This document shows positions 19,388-29,139 of a DNA stretch of 64,000 nt, piece after piece. Numbering within the stretch: the first letter of the stretch is position 1; each line of letters starts with the position of its first letter. The DNA is from Ostreococcus lucimarinus CCE9901. Its lineage: Eukaryota > Chlorophyta > Mamiellophyceae > Mamiellales > Bathycoccaceae. A program made the translations under genes and the position numbers. The notes under the pieces were generated by a model. The model saw only the letters and a list, made by a program, of their open reading frames with translations, did not search any database and was not told the origin of the DNA. Location of the stretch: contig NC_009361.1 in the NCBI RefSeq assembly GCF_000092065.1, forward strand, positions 682,001 to 746,000, read 5' to 3'.

Positions 19388-21001
19388 ATGGCGTGCGCGG
19401 CGAGATCGGCGACGACGAACGCGACGACGGCGGCGCGGAGACGCGAAGCGACGACGCGCGCGGGACGACGACGCGGGATGACGGCGACGGCGCGCGCGAC
19501 GGCGGCGAACGGGGCGGGCGAAAAGTCGCGGATCGGGCTGTGCGGACTCGCGGTGATGGGACAAAACCTGGCGCTGAACGTGGCGGAGAAGGGATTCGAC
19601 ATCTCGGTGTACAATCGATCGAGCGATAAGACGGACGTGTGCGTCGAACGGGCGAAGAAGGAGGGATTGGGGGCGAAACTGCGAGGGTATCACGAGATGA
19701 AGGATTTCGTGGCGTCGCTGGCGAAGCCGCGATGCGTGATAATCTTGGTGAAAGCGGGCGCGCCCGTGGACGCCACGATCGCGGGATTGTCGCAGTTTCT
19801 CGAACCTGGAGATTGCATCATCGATGGTGGGAACGAGTGGTACGAAAACACCGAACGACGATCGAAGGAGGCGGCGGAGAAGGGATTGCTGTACGTCGGC
19901 ATGGGCGTGAGCGGAGGCGAGGAGGGCGCGCGCAACGGACCGTCCATGATGCCGGGTGGGTCCAAGGAAGCGTACGATATCATCGCTGATATCTTAAAGC
20001 CCGTGAGCGCGCAGACCGATTCGGGGGCGTGCGTGACGTACGTCGGCCCAGGAGGCGCCGGGAACTTTGTCAAGATGGTGCACAACGGCATCGAGTACGG
20101 CGACATGCAACTCATCTCCGAAGCGTACGACGTGTTGAAAACCGTCGGCGGGTTGACGAACGATGAACTCGCGGCTGCGTTCACGGAATGGAACGAGGCG
20201 GAGTTGGAATCGTACCTCATCGAGATCTCCAGCATCATTTTGGCCAAGAAGGACGACCAGTCTGGCAAGAGCGACGACTTTTTGGTGGACAAGATCCTCG
20301 ACAAGACTGGCATGAAGGGCACTGGAAAGTGGACGGTGCAGCAAGCCGCGGAATTGTCCATCGCTGCGCCGACGATCGCGAGCTCTCTTGACGCCCGATG
20401 CTTGTCCGGATTGAAGGATGAACGCGTCAACGCCGAGGCGTTTTACGCCAAGCTCGGCTTGGCACCCGCCGGCGCCATGGGCCCGGCGGACAAAAAGCAA
20501 CTCATCAACGACGTGCGATATGCTCTGTACGCTTCCAAGGTGACTTCCTACGCCCAAGGCATGAACCTGATTCGCGCCAAGTCCAACGAGCAAGGCTGGA
20601 ACTTGAACCTCGGCGAAATGGCGCGCATCTGGAAGGGCGGCTGCATCATTCGCGCCGGCTTCTTGGACCGCATCAAGAACGCTTACGACCGAGACTCCAA
20701 GCTCCCGTCTCTTCTCGTTGACGAGCAGTTCGCCAAGGAAATGATCGAACGCGAAGCTTCGTGGCGTCGCGTCGTCACCGCCGCCATCAACGCCGGTGTT
20801 TCCGTGCCGTCCATGAGCGGTTCTCTCGCGTACTTTGACACTTACCGCCGCGCGCGCTCGCCGGCAAACTTGGTGCAAGCGCAGCGTGACTTCTTCGGTT
20901 CGCACACGTACGAACGCACCGACATGGAAGGCTGGTATCACACGCTCTGGAGTGATATGAACAGCGCTGACAGCATCACCACGTCTGGCTACAAGGCGTA
21001 A
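19388..21001 (+). CDS. PGD: 6-phosphogluconate dehydrogenase, probably plastid
   Basis: Oxidative decarboxylation of 6-phosphogluconate to ribulose 5-phosphate with NADP, in the oxidative pentose phosphate pathway. The protein is 537 residues, longer than the usual 480 because of an Ala/Thr/Arg-rich leader of about 50 residues, typical of plastid targeting. Seen: GLAVMGQNLALN (coenzyme loop), GGNEWYENTERR, GVSGGEEGARNGPSMMPGG (substrate loop) and VKMVHNGIEYGDMQLISE with the catalytic Lys. The C-terminal domain is complete. ATG 19388 follows a GATT tract; the longer open frame from 19349 was not used. Confidence 0.95.
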   Translation: MACAARSATTNATTAARRREATTRAGRRRGMTATARATAANGAGEKSRIGLCGLAVMGQNLALNVAEKGFDISVYNRSSDKTDVCVERAKKEGLGAKLRGYHEMKDFVASLAKPRCVIILVKAGAPVDATIAGLSQFLEPGDCIIDGGNEWYENTERRSKEAAEKGLLYVGMGVSGGEEGARNGPSMMPGGSKEAYDIIADILKPVSAQTDSGACVTYVGPGGAGNFVKMVHNGIEYGDMQLISEAYDVLKTVGGLTNDELAAAFTEWNEAELESYLIEISSIILAKKDDQSGKSDDFLVDKILDKTGMKGTGKWTVQQAAELSIAAPTIASSLDARCLSGLKDERVNAEAFYAKLGLAPAGAMGPADKKQLINDVRYALYASKVTSYAQGMNLIRAKSNEQGWNLNLGEMARIWKGGCIIRAGFLDRIKNAYDRDSKLPSLLVDEQFAKEMIEREASWRRVVTAAINAGVSVPSMSGSLAYFDTYRRARSPANLVQAQRDFFGSHTYERTDMEGWYHTLWSDMNSADSITTSGYKA

Positions 21002-21180
21002 ATAAAAGCGATGATGGTCCGTCGCCCGTCGGGATTTTTGTTTTATTCACCGATGAGGGAGCTTTTCCTTCTCTTAGCGCGCGCCGCAAGCATGCCTGCT
21101 TCATAGTAAATTCGCTCAGGCGTTTGTAACGATCACAACCGCGTGTACGCTGCAACTAATACTATCTAATCGCTATGATT

Positions 21181-22248
21181 CTAGAAAACCGCACCGATGC
21201 GCTCGTCGAGCGCGCCGCGAGACCGCTTCGCGTTTCTACGCTCGGCGCCCCTCTCCGGAGCGCTGTGCGTGCTAGGATACGTCGGCATCTCCGCCGGTGG
21301 TTTCGGAGGAGGCGATTCTTGAAAGAAAGGATGCGCCAACGCCTCCGTCGCCGTCCCTCTCTTCTCCGGATCAAACGTCAGTAACACATCGAGCAAGTTG
21401 ACGCCCGCGGCGGAGAGTTTTGGAAAATTAATCTCAAGAAAATTGTACGGTTGCTCGGGCAACTTGAACTTGCGCGCGTGCGGTAACGCGTCCCATCCAG
21501 GCCAAATGTGTGAGTTCGGGCTTCCGAGCAAAGCGCAAATCATGTTCAATTGCTCGATTTCCGTCGAGCCCGGAAACAAGGGCTCGTGCTTGAGAAATTC
21601 GGCGAATATACAACCGACGGCCCACATATCGATCGCGCTCGTGTACGTGTCGCACCCGAACAGCAGCTCCGGCGCGCGATACCAAAGTGTCACCACTTTT
21701 GGCGTGTAACTCCCTCTATCGATCGGTTCGAACGTTCGCGCCAAACCAAAATCGCAAAGCTTCAACTCCCCGCGTTGGTTGAGCAACAAGTTGCTCAGCT
21801 TTAAATCCCTATGAAAGATGAACCTCTCGTGCAGGTACTCCACCGCTCGCAGCGTCTGCGTCATCAGCGATTTCACCTCACTCGTCGTCAACGTCGTCTT
21901 GACGTTATCGATCAGCCTCGCCAAATCGTGTTCGCAATACTCAAACACCAGAAACACGTTATTCAGCGCGTCCCCTTGAATCACCCGCAGCAACCGCACG
22001 ACGTTTTCGTGTCGCACGCGCTGCAGTATCCTCACCTCGCGCAGCGACGTCAGCGGCATCCCATCTCGCTCGCGATCCATGCGCACCTTCTTCAGCGCCA
22101 CGACGTCGCCCGTCGTCTTGCACCGTCCCTTGTACACCACCCCGTACGTCCCCTCGCCGATGCGTCCGAGCTTTTCGTAATTCGTCAGCGTCGCCAGCGC
22201 CGCGCGCGCGTCGCCGTCGCGCGCGTCACCGTCGTCGTCCGCGCCCAT
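21181..22248 (-). CDS. Cyclin-dependent kinase, CDK10/CDK11 (CDKG) type
   Basis: Ser/Thr kinase of 355 residues. Glycine loop GEGTYGVVYK 31-40, ATP lysine in ALKK (53/54), cyclin-binding helix PLTSLRE 65-71 in place of PSTAIRE, catalytic HRDLK (Asp 148), DFG 166-168, T-loop YTPKVVTLWYRAPE with the activating Thr near 182. The tail has EMPTYP, as in CDK10. PLTSLRE is characteristic of plant CDKG and CDK10/11 kinases, which act in transcription, splicing or cell-size control. The cyclin partner is unknown. ATG 22248; the extended frame upstream starts with GTG. Confidence 0.88.
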   Translation of the reverse strand: MGADDDGDARDGDARAALATLTNYEKLGRIGEGTYGVVYKGRCKTTGDVVALKKVRMDRERDGMPLTSLREVRILQRVRHENVVRLLRVIQGDALNNVFLVFEYCEHDLARLIDNVKTTLTTSEVKSLMTQTLRAVEYLHERFIFHRDLKLSNLLLNQRGELKLCDFGLARTFEPIDRGSYTPKVVTLWYRAPELLFGCDTYTSAIDMWAVGCIFAEFLKHEPLFPGSTEIEQLNMICALLGSPNSHIWPGWDALPHARKFKLPEQPYNFLEINFPKLSAAGVNLLDVLLTFDPEKRGTATEALAHPFFQESPPPKPPAEMPTYPSTHSAPERGAERRNAKRSRGALDERIGAVF

Positions 22249-22574
22249 GCCGCGCGCGCCGCGGTGCGCCGCATCATCATCGCGCGCATCCGACGGCGAC
22301 CGACCGATTCGTCCCGACGACCCCACGCGCGCGGTTCGCGACTCGTCGAGTCCCCGACGGGACGAACGCGCCGACGCGCGACCGGTCGCGCGCGGCAGAC
22401 GCGGACGCGACGGCGCGCGACGACCGGACGCGCGGACGCGACGCGCGAGGGACGGACGGACGCGCGAACGCGCCGCGCGAGGGACGCGACGCGCGCGCGG
22501 TGCGATCGACGCGACGCCGGCGCGGTGAAATCGAACGCCGGTGAAATCAATCGACGTTTCTTTGTTCCCCCGCG
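22249..22574. promoter_or_regulatory. Divergent promoter, CDK / coiled-coil protein
   Basis: A 326-bp GC-rich head-to-head spacer, dense in CGCG and GACG words. I see no RNA gene, repeat array or TATA box. It must carry both promoters. Confidence 0.4.
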
Positions 22575-23567
22575 ATGGTGGCGGTGTTCGTCCTGGGCGC
22601 GGCGACGCTGGGGACGGTGGTGATCAACGTGAAGCGAAACGCGATGAAAAAGATGTCGGGATCGATGTTTGAGGACGAAGCGCGACGCGCGGCGGCGGCG
22701 AAGGAACGCGTGGATGGGATCGCGAAATTGCTGGAGGAGGTGAACGCGAAGGCGAACGCGGCGGAGGAGAAGCTGGAGGCGGCGATGCGGGAGAAGAACG
22801 CGATCGAACGCGTGCTCGAGGAGATGGAGAGAACGAAGGCGAATATGAAGGTTGAGAACATGGAGTTGAGAGATTCGGTGACGGTGTTGAAGAATGATTT
22901 GAACAACGCCACGGAACGACATCAATTGGTGGTGCGAAAATGGCGCGACGAGTTGGTGACGTATCGGGAGAAGAGTCCGCAAGATTTCTTGGCCGAAGTC
23001 ATCGGGTTAGTGAGTGATATGGATAACGAAGTGACGATTGAGGTCATTCCTCCCGAAGCTCCGAGAGCGGCGAAGGTGCACGAAGAAGTTCGCTTGGAGG
23101 AGTGCGAGTGGGAATACAATCCGCGCCTCGCCGTGGCGGATTCGACGCGCTTGTTGATGCTCGCCAACAGTGGACGTGTAGTCAAAAAGACTCGCGAGGA
23201 GAAGGTGAAGAAGGTGACGGGCGTCAAACCCGTCGCCTCGCCTCACAGAGCGACGACGCCCACGCGCGCGGCGCTCGGCAAGCTCACCAACACCGGCGTG
23301 CAACGCGCTCAAGGCGTCGCTCACAAGGCGGCTCGCTTGGTGCAAGCCAACCACGTGGCGAATACCCCGCCGCCGAAGGTTGCCACGTCCGATCGTTCGA
23401 TAGAGTTTGGCGAGTGCTTACTTTTCGAAAAGCAACTCAAGTCGCCCGTGCGTGCGCCCAAGATTGGCGGCGGGCGAGCGGGCGTCATCGGCGGTTTTGA
23501 AGCCGAAGACGTCATGCCGTTGCCGTCGAGTCCGGCCACCATCATGGATATCGCCATCCGTCGATAA
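22575..23567 (+). CDS. Unknown membrane-anchored coiled-coil protein
   Basis: 330 residues, family not recognised. Residues 1-18 form one hydrophobic N-terminal segment (VAVFVLGAATLGTVVINV) followed by Lys/Arg, which suggests a signal anchor. Residues about 30-125 are a long heptad-rich coiled coil (KLLEEVNAKANAAEEKLEAA and onward). A middle conserved-looking block includes DFLAEVIGLVSDMDNEVTI. The C-terminal half is basic, Pro/Thr-rich and probably disordered, ending with MPLPSSPATIMDIAIRR. Single exon, ATG 22575. It may be a tether or cytoskeletal linker; this is inferred from layout only. Confidence 0.65.
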   Translation: MVAVFVLGAATLGTVVINVKRNAMKKMSGSMFEDEARRAAAAKERVDGIAKLLEEVNAKANAAEEKLEAAMREKNAIERVLEEMERTKANMKVENMELRDSVTVLKNDLNNATERHQLVVRKWRDELVTYREKSPQDFLAEVIGLVSDMDNEVTIEVIPPEAPRAAKVHEEVRLEECEWEYNPRLAVADSTRLLMLANSGRVVKKTREEKVKKVTGVKPVASPHRATTPTRAALGKLTNTGVQRAQGVAHKAARLVQANHVANTPPPKVATSDRSIEFGECLLFEKQLKSPVRAPKIGGGRAGVIGGFEAEDVMPLPSSPATIMDIAIRR

Positions 23568-23642
23568 ATCGTCGCATGTTTCGCGTTTTCAATGTATTTT
23601 CAATTAAACGGACACTCGCTAAGTAAGTAAACGCATCATTTC

Positions 23643-26600
23643 CTACGCGGTCACGCCTTCAGCTTCAACCTTCACCTTTTTCTGCGCGCTCCCGTCGGCT
23701 TCGGCTTCGGCTTCGGCGTCTCGCTTCTTGTCGCCTCTGTCCTGAGCCTCTTTCTCGATGAGAGAAATTAAAGTCTCCACGCGGCGACCGAGCTCTTTTG
23801 GCGTTCTGCTTTTGATGAACCAATCGAATCGGAATTGCCAGTGCTGGCGAATCTGCGCCTTGAGCTCGTCCCAATTCCCAAAGCCAACTTCGGGGATGGA
23901 GCACAACAAGAACCTATCCTCCTCTTCGGTGAACGATTTGAATTTGTTCGGACCATACGTCAACTTGAGCTCGCGCCACGGATTCTTGTACTTGGCGATC
24001 TTTTCTCGTACAGCCTTCAGCATGTCGTGTTGACGCTGAATCTTTTGTTCACCCTTTTCGATGTTGCTGATGATGCGCGGATGATCGGCAATCTCTTCGT
24101 AACGTTTCCAGAATACGGCGGCGTAATCCTTGACCTCTTTGAGAGTCTTTCCTTCCATCTCACTCGCAATAGACTCCACGTCTTCGCGCCCGTACTTCTC
24201 GCTGAGTCGGCAGAAGGCTTGGAAGTCTCGGCGAGACCATTCTGTGAAACCTTGAGAGAGGAGCGATTCTTGCTCAGCCTTTTCTTCCTCCGTGATCGCC
24301 GGAGGCGCGTTGGGATCGTCTTCCTCCGCTTCAGTGGGCGCCTCCTCATCTTGCGCAGCTTTAGCTTCCTCCTTCTTCTTGTCTTTCTGCCATTCGTACG
24401 TCTTGCGTCTAACATCCTTGTCGTAAATTTCTTGAATTCGCGCGGTGTTGTAAAACTGGAAGTCGTGCATTTGCTGCAGCTTGGCAATCTTCGGTCCCAT
24501 TGGCTTGGATGGGCGAGCCGCTTGCGCCATGGCGCTGCGATAGTAATCAGACTCGTTGTAGTTCTTCTTACGTTCGCGTTTGGGAGGATCGATCCAGTTG
24601 CTGCTGATGATGGTCTTCATGTCAATGCCCTCTGGCAACGCGGCGACGTTTTTGTCGTCTTCGTCCTCGAATTCGTAAAGCGAGTTCTCGGCACCCATAG
24701 AGAACTGAATGGCCTTCTCCGTGAAACCTTGCATTTTGCTATTGAGTGCTTTGGTTTCTTCTTCACCGCGAGCCATGATGGCGTCGACATCTTCGTCCGT
24801 GATCGACGTCGTCGACGAGTCGAAAATCTTCTCGGCGCCAAAGCGAACCATCGCCAAGAGTTCATCCTTGCCGAGGTTCTTCTTGTTCTCTTGCAATCGT
24901 CCTTGTTGAATGACGAGAGCATCGAGCGCGAGTTTCTTGTACGCTTTCTCGATCACCTTCTCCTCGACGCTACCGTCGGTGCAAAAGCGGAACACTTGTA
25001 CCTCCTTCTTTTGACCGATGCGGTGCGCTCGATCCATCGCCTGAAGATCCATTTGCGGGTTCCAGTCGCTGTCGTAGATGATGACGGTGTCCGCAGTGGC
25101 GAGGTTAATACCTAAACCACCCGCCCGCGTGGAAAGCAAGAAACAGAACTTCTCCGAACCTTCCTTGTTGAAGGCGTCAATGTGGTCTTCGCGGACGGCG
25201 CCATCCGTGCTCCCGTCGATGCGACAATATTGGTAGTTTCTGTACATCAAGTAATCTTCCAAGATGTCGAGCAAACGAGTCATCTGAGAGAAGATCAGCA
25301 CACGACTGCCGCGTTGCATGAGACGAGGCAAAAGCTTGTCCAAAAGCGCGAGCTTACCCGAGCTCTCGATGAGGTGATCCCCGGTGATGTACGGCGGACC
25401 CGGTTCGGCACCTTGGAACAAGTACGGATGGTTGCAGCACTTGCGAAGCTGCATGACGATATTCAAAAGCCGAGATCTATCCGCGCCACTGTTAACAATG
25501 TCGATGTCCTTTTGCAAGATGCGCTTGTAAAACGTTTTTTGCATCTCAGTCATGCCAATCTTGAGAATTGTCTCCTTCTTCGGCGGGAGGCTGGTTTCGA
25601 CCTCCGTCTTCAATCGACGCAACAAGAAGGGGCGTAAAACCTTGTGAAGCTGAGACACGACGGCACCGGAACCACCCTCACCGTCTTCAACGTTCGCAAA
25701 CCACTCATCGAACTGACCGGCGTTACCGAACACTTCGGGGAGCAAAAAGTTGAGCAAAGCCCAGAGCTCGTGAAGGTTGTTTTGAAGCGGCGTCCCGGTG
25801 ATCAACATGCGGTTGTTCGCCGAAAACGTTCTTAGGACGATGGAAAGACGAGAATTTTCATTCTTCAAGCGGTGCGCTTCGTCGATGATGATGTAACGCC
25901 AGTGAAACTTCTTCAACGCAGTCTTCTCCTTGATGACCATTTCGTAAGACGTCACGCACACGTCGAAACCGCCCGGCACCAAAAACTTGGCCTTTTGCGC
26001 CTCGCGCTCTTCGGCGTTTCCGTGAAACTTGAACGTGCGAATCATCGGACACCAACGCTTAAACTCGTTCATCCAGTTACCGAGCGTGGATTTCGGCACG
26101 ACAACCATGTGCGGTCCGGTAACACCCCGGTATTCGGCGAGGTAACCGAGAAGAGAAATCGTCTGCAACGTCTTCCCGAGACCCATCTCGTCCGCCAAGA
26201 TGCCGTTGATGCCGTGATCGAACAATCGAATCATCCAGTTCAAACCCGCAATTTGGTACTCTCGCATCTTGCCAAACTTAATGCACGTCGGTTGAGACGT
26301 CAAACGCACCGCTTGGTAATCCTCAGCGTGTTCCACGAGCTCGGCGTCCTCCGACTCCTCCGCCGCGTGGCTCTTGTTGCGCCCGCGCTTGCCCTTGTTC
26401 GCCGCCTCGTTCGCCGCCTTCGTCCCCGACAAAAAGTGCGCGAAGACCTCGGTTTGCGCCAACAAAAACTTCCACTTCCCCGCCTTATTATCTCCCGCAA
26501 TCTTCTTGTTCTGATCCTCTCGCACGCGTTCGAGCTCCATCGTCTGTTGCCGCTTCAACTCTCGCAGCCGCTCGCGCTCCGCCTTGGCCACCTCCTTCAC

Positions 26601-27031
26601 CGGCGATTTCACCCCCTGCGTCGCGAATCGCGCGCGCGTCCTCGTCAGTCTTCGCTCTCACCCATTTTTTCTTCCCGCGCCCGCTCGCCCTCGATCGCCC
26701 ATCCCTCGATCGTCCTCGTCGTCGCTCGCGCGCGTTCGAACGGGTCAACCGCGCGCGCGTCGTCGCCGCGGATCTCCACGATCTCGATCCCTCCCCATCC
26801 TCTTCTCTTCCCGCGTTCCCATCGCGCGCCGCGTCGTAATCCGCGTCGCCACGAACGCACCCCATCCCCAGCCGCGTCGTAATCCGCATCGCTGTCGTAC
26901 GACCGCTCGCTCGCGTCGCCGTCGTCGTCGCTCGCGTCGCTCGGCGCGTCCTCGAACGCGATGGCGTCCTCGGGGTCGACGTGTTCGTCCACCGCGTCGC
27001 CGGAGGCCGCGCCGTGCGTCGCGGACGTCAT
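23643..27031 (-). CDS. ISWI: ISWI-type chromatin remodelling ATPase, two exons
   Basis: Exon 1 is 27031-26861 and exon 2 is 26615-23643 on the minus strand, giving 1047 residues, close to plant CHR11/CHR17. Exon 1 encodes an acidic start (DAIAFEDAPSDASDDDGDAS). Exon 2 carries the SNF2 ATPase: DEMGLGKTLQTI (about 199-210), IIIDEAHRLKNE (near 300), and the helicase C part with STRAGGLGINLA and DRAHRIGQ. HAND, SANT and SLIDE regions follow (FTEWSRRDFQAFCRL, then KNPWRELKLTYG and FTEEEDRFLLC). The intron is 245 bp, starts GTGCGT, ends CAG, with CTGAC 29 nt before the acceptor. ISWI spaces nucleosomes by sliding them. Confidence 0.93.
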
Positions 27032-27336
27032 CGCGCGCGAGACGCTCGAGATCGATCGGTCGCTCGGCGCGTCGCGCGGGCGTCTGCGCGCGCGCGTCGC
27101 GACGCGATCGACGCGACGCGATCGACCGCGCGTGGTCCGTGTGTGCGACTGGTCCGTGTGTGCGACTGGTCCGTGTGTGCGACTGGTCCGCGCGCGAGGC
27201 CACCGCGTGACGCCGTGCGTCGTATTTAAGGTGACGTTTGCGCCGTGTGATAAAAAACGGCCGCGTCCGCGTGCGACTCGTCGCGCGGGCGACGCGCGCG
27301 CGACGCGCGGGGCGACGCGCGACGGCGACGCGCGCG
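27032..27336. promoter_or_regulatory. Divergent promoter, ISWI / SulP transporter
   Basis: A 305-bp head-to-head spacer containing a 17-bp tandem repeat (separate entry) and, nearer the SulP start, GACGCGC-rich sequence with TATTTAA at about 27222. Confidence 0.5.
27134..27190. repeat. 17-bp tandem repeat, three copies and a part
   Basis: The unit GGTCCGTGTGTGCGACT occurs perfectly at 27134-27150, 27151-27167 and 27168-27184, followed by GGTCCG. It is more complex than the tetra- and trinucleotide tracts elsewhere in the window and lies in a shared promoter. Confidence 0.93.
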
Positions 27337-29115
27337 ATGACGACGACGGCGACGACGACGACGGCGACGGCGGCGGCGACGGCGACGCGTCGCGTCGCGC
27401 GCGCGCGAACGGCGACGCGCGTCGTCGTCGGCGGGCGCGACCGACGGTTGGGCGCGACGCGCGCGACGGCGCCGGCGCGCGCGACGGCGACGGCGCGCGC
27501 GACGGCGCGCGACGGACGCGAGATCGCGGACGTCGCGCGCGAGGCGGCGACGCAGGCGCTGAGCGGGATCACGGTGTCGCTGGCGATGGTGCCGGAATCG
27601 CTGGCGTTCACGTTCGTCGCGGGGACGACGCCGATCGTCGGCTTGCACGCGGCGGCGCTGATGGGGCTGTGCACGGCGGCGCTGGGCGCGCAGCCGGGGG
27701 TGATCTCGGGCGCGGCGGGAGCGACGGCGGTGGTGATCGCGCCGCTCGTGGCGTCGCACGGGGTGGAGTACTTGTTCGCGTGCGTGGCGCTCGCGGGCGC
27801 GGCGCAGGCGGCGTGCGGCGCGCTGCGGTTGGGGAAATTCATCAGGCTCGTGCCGCAGCCGTGCATGATCGGATTCGTCAATGGATTGGCGATCGTGATC
27901 GGGAAGTCGCAGCTGGAGACGTTCGTCGGGCTGACGGGGACGACGCTCGCGACGACGATCGGGCTCACGGCGTTTACGATGGCGCTCATCAAACTGCTGC
28001 CGAGGGCGTCGTTCGCGCCCAAGGGTGTTCCGGCGCCGTTGTTGGCCATCGCGTCGTGCGCGACGCTGACGAATGTGATGAAAATCGCGACGAAGACGGT
28101 GGGCGACGTCGCGCCCGTGAGCGGGGCGTTGCCGTCGTTTCACATTCCAAACGTTCCGGCGAGCTTGGAAACGCTCGCCGTCATCGCGCCTTACGCGTTA
28201 TCCGTCGCCGCGGTGGGCTTGATCGAGACCTTGCTCACCCAACAACTCGTAGATGACATCACCGAGCGACGGACGGCGACGCACACCGAGTGCATCGCGC
28301 AAGGCGTTGGAAATATGGTGAACGGCGCGTTCGGGGCGATGGGCGGGTGCGCCATGATCGGGCAGTCGATGATCAACGTCAATTCCGGTGGTCGCACGCG
28401 CGTGGCCGGGATCACGTGCGCGCTCGCGATTTTAAGTTACGTCACCTTTGGCGCTTCGTTCATCGAACGCATTCCCATGGCCGCTTTAACGGGGACGATG
28501 TTATGCTTGGTTTTCGATATTTTCGATTGGACGTCGTTTTCGCGAGTGAAAAAGATTCCCAAGACCGACGCCGTCGTTTTGCTGCTCGTCACCGGCGTCA
28601 CAGTGGTGACAAACTTGGCGGTCGCCGTGTTCGCTGGCGTCGTCTTGTCCGCGCTCGGTTTCGCTTGGAAATCTTCTCAGCGCATCGACGTCGTGCGCTC
28701 GCGAACGAGTTCCTCCGAGACGCTGTGCGAGTTGTACGGACCGCTCTTTTTCGGTTCGGTGCAAAGCTTCGCGGACAAGCTCGATCCGCGCGACGAGGAA
28801 CTCGATCGAGTGGTGCTAGACTTCGCCCATAGCAAAGTGTGGGATTCTTCTGCGCTCGTCGCCATCGATGAGTTGGCGGAAAAGTACCGAAACTGCGGTA
28901 AGACGCTCACGCTCCGTCACTTGTCGCCGGATTGCGCAAAATTGCTGAAGAAGGGAGGCGACTTGGTCGAAGTCGACGTCGACACGGATCCCGTGTACGC
29001 GGTCGCGGCGAATTTGGACGCAGAGACGCTGTCCGCCGTCACGAAGACGTTGGGTGGACGGAAAGGACTTTCGCTGGCGGAGGAAAATGCGTTGAAGCGA
29101 CAGTATTTGCGTTGA
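27337..29115 (+). CDS. SulP/SLC26 anion transporter with STAS domain
   Basis: Multi-pass anion carrier of 592 residues. The first 60 or so residues are Ala/Thr/Arg-rich, like an organelle transit peptide. The membrane domain begins ATQALSGITVSLAMVPESLA, the SulP entry motif, and continues through many hydrophobic helices, including GLHAAALMGLCTAALG and LRLGKFIRLVPQPCMIGFVN. A STAS domain (about 465-555; VVLDFAHSKVWDSSALVAID) ends the protein. SulP members carry sulfate, bicarbonate or molybdate, and the substrate is not deducible. Plastid envelope location is inferred from the leader. ATG 27337; the open frame upstream starts with TTG. Confidence 0.85.
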   Translation: MTTTATTTTATAAATATRRVARARTATRVVVGGRDRRLGATRATAPARATATARATARDGREIADVAREAATQALSGITVSLAMVPESLAFTFVAGTTPIVGLHAAALMGLCTAALGAQPGVISGAAGATAVVIAPLVASHGVEYLFACVALAGAAQAACGALRLGKFIRLVPQPCMIGFVNGLAIVIGKSQLETFVGLTGTTLATTIGLTAFTMALIKLLPRASFAPKGVPAPLLAIASCATLTNVMKIATKTVGDVAPVSGALPSFHIPNVPASLETLAVIAPYALSVAAVGLIETLLTQQLVDDITERRTATHTECIAQGVGNMVNGAFGAMGGCAMIGQSMINVNSGGRTRVAGITCALAILSYVTFGASFIERIPMAALTGTMLCLVFDIFDWTSFSRVKKIPKTDAVVLLLVTGVTVVTNLAVAVFAGVVLSALGFAWKSSQRIDVVRSRTSSSETLCELYGPLFFGSVQSFADKLDPRDEELDRVVLDFAHSKVWDSSALVAIDELAEKYRNCGKTLTLRHLSPDCAKLLKKGGDLVEVDVDTDPVYAVAANLDAETLSAVTKTLGGRKGLSLAEENALKRQYLR

Positions 29116-29139
29116 TGATCTTGCCTATCTATTGTACAT

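Noticed and set aside
23835-25115. 426-codon frame antisense to ISWI
   Set aside because: Composition mirrors the ISWI codons; no recognisable fold.
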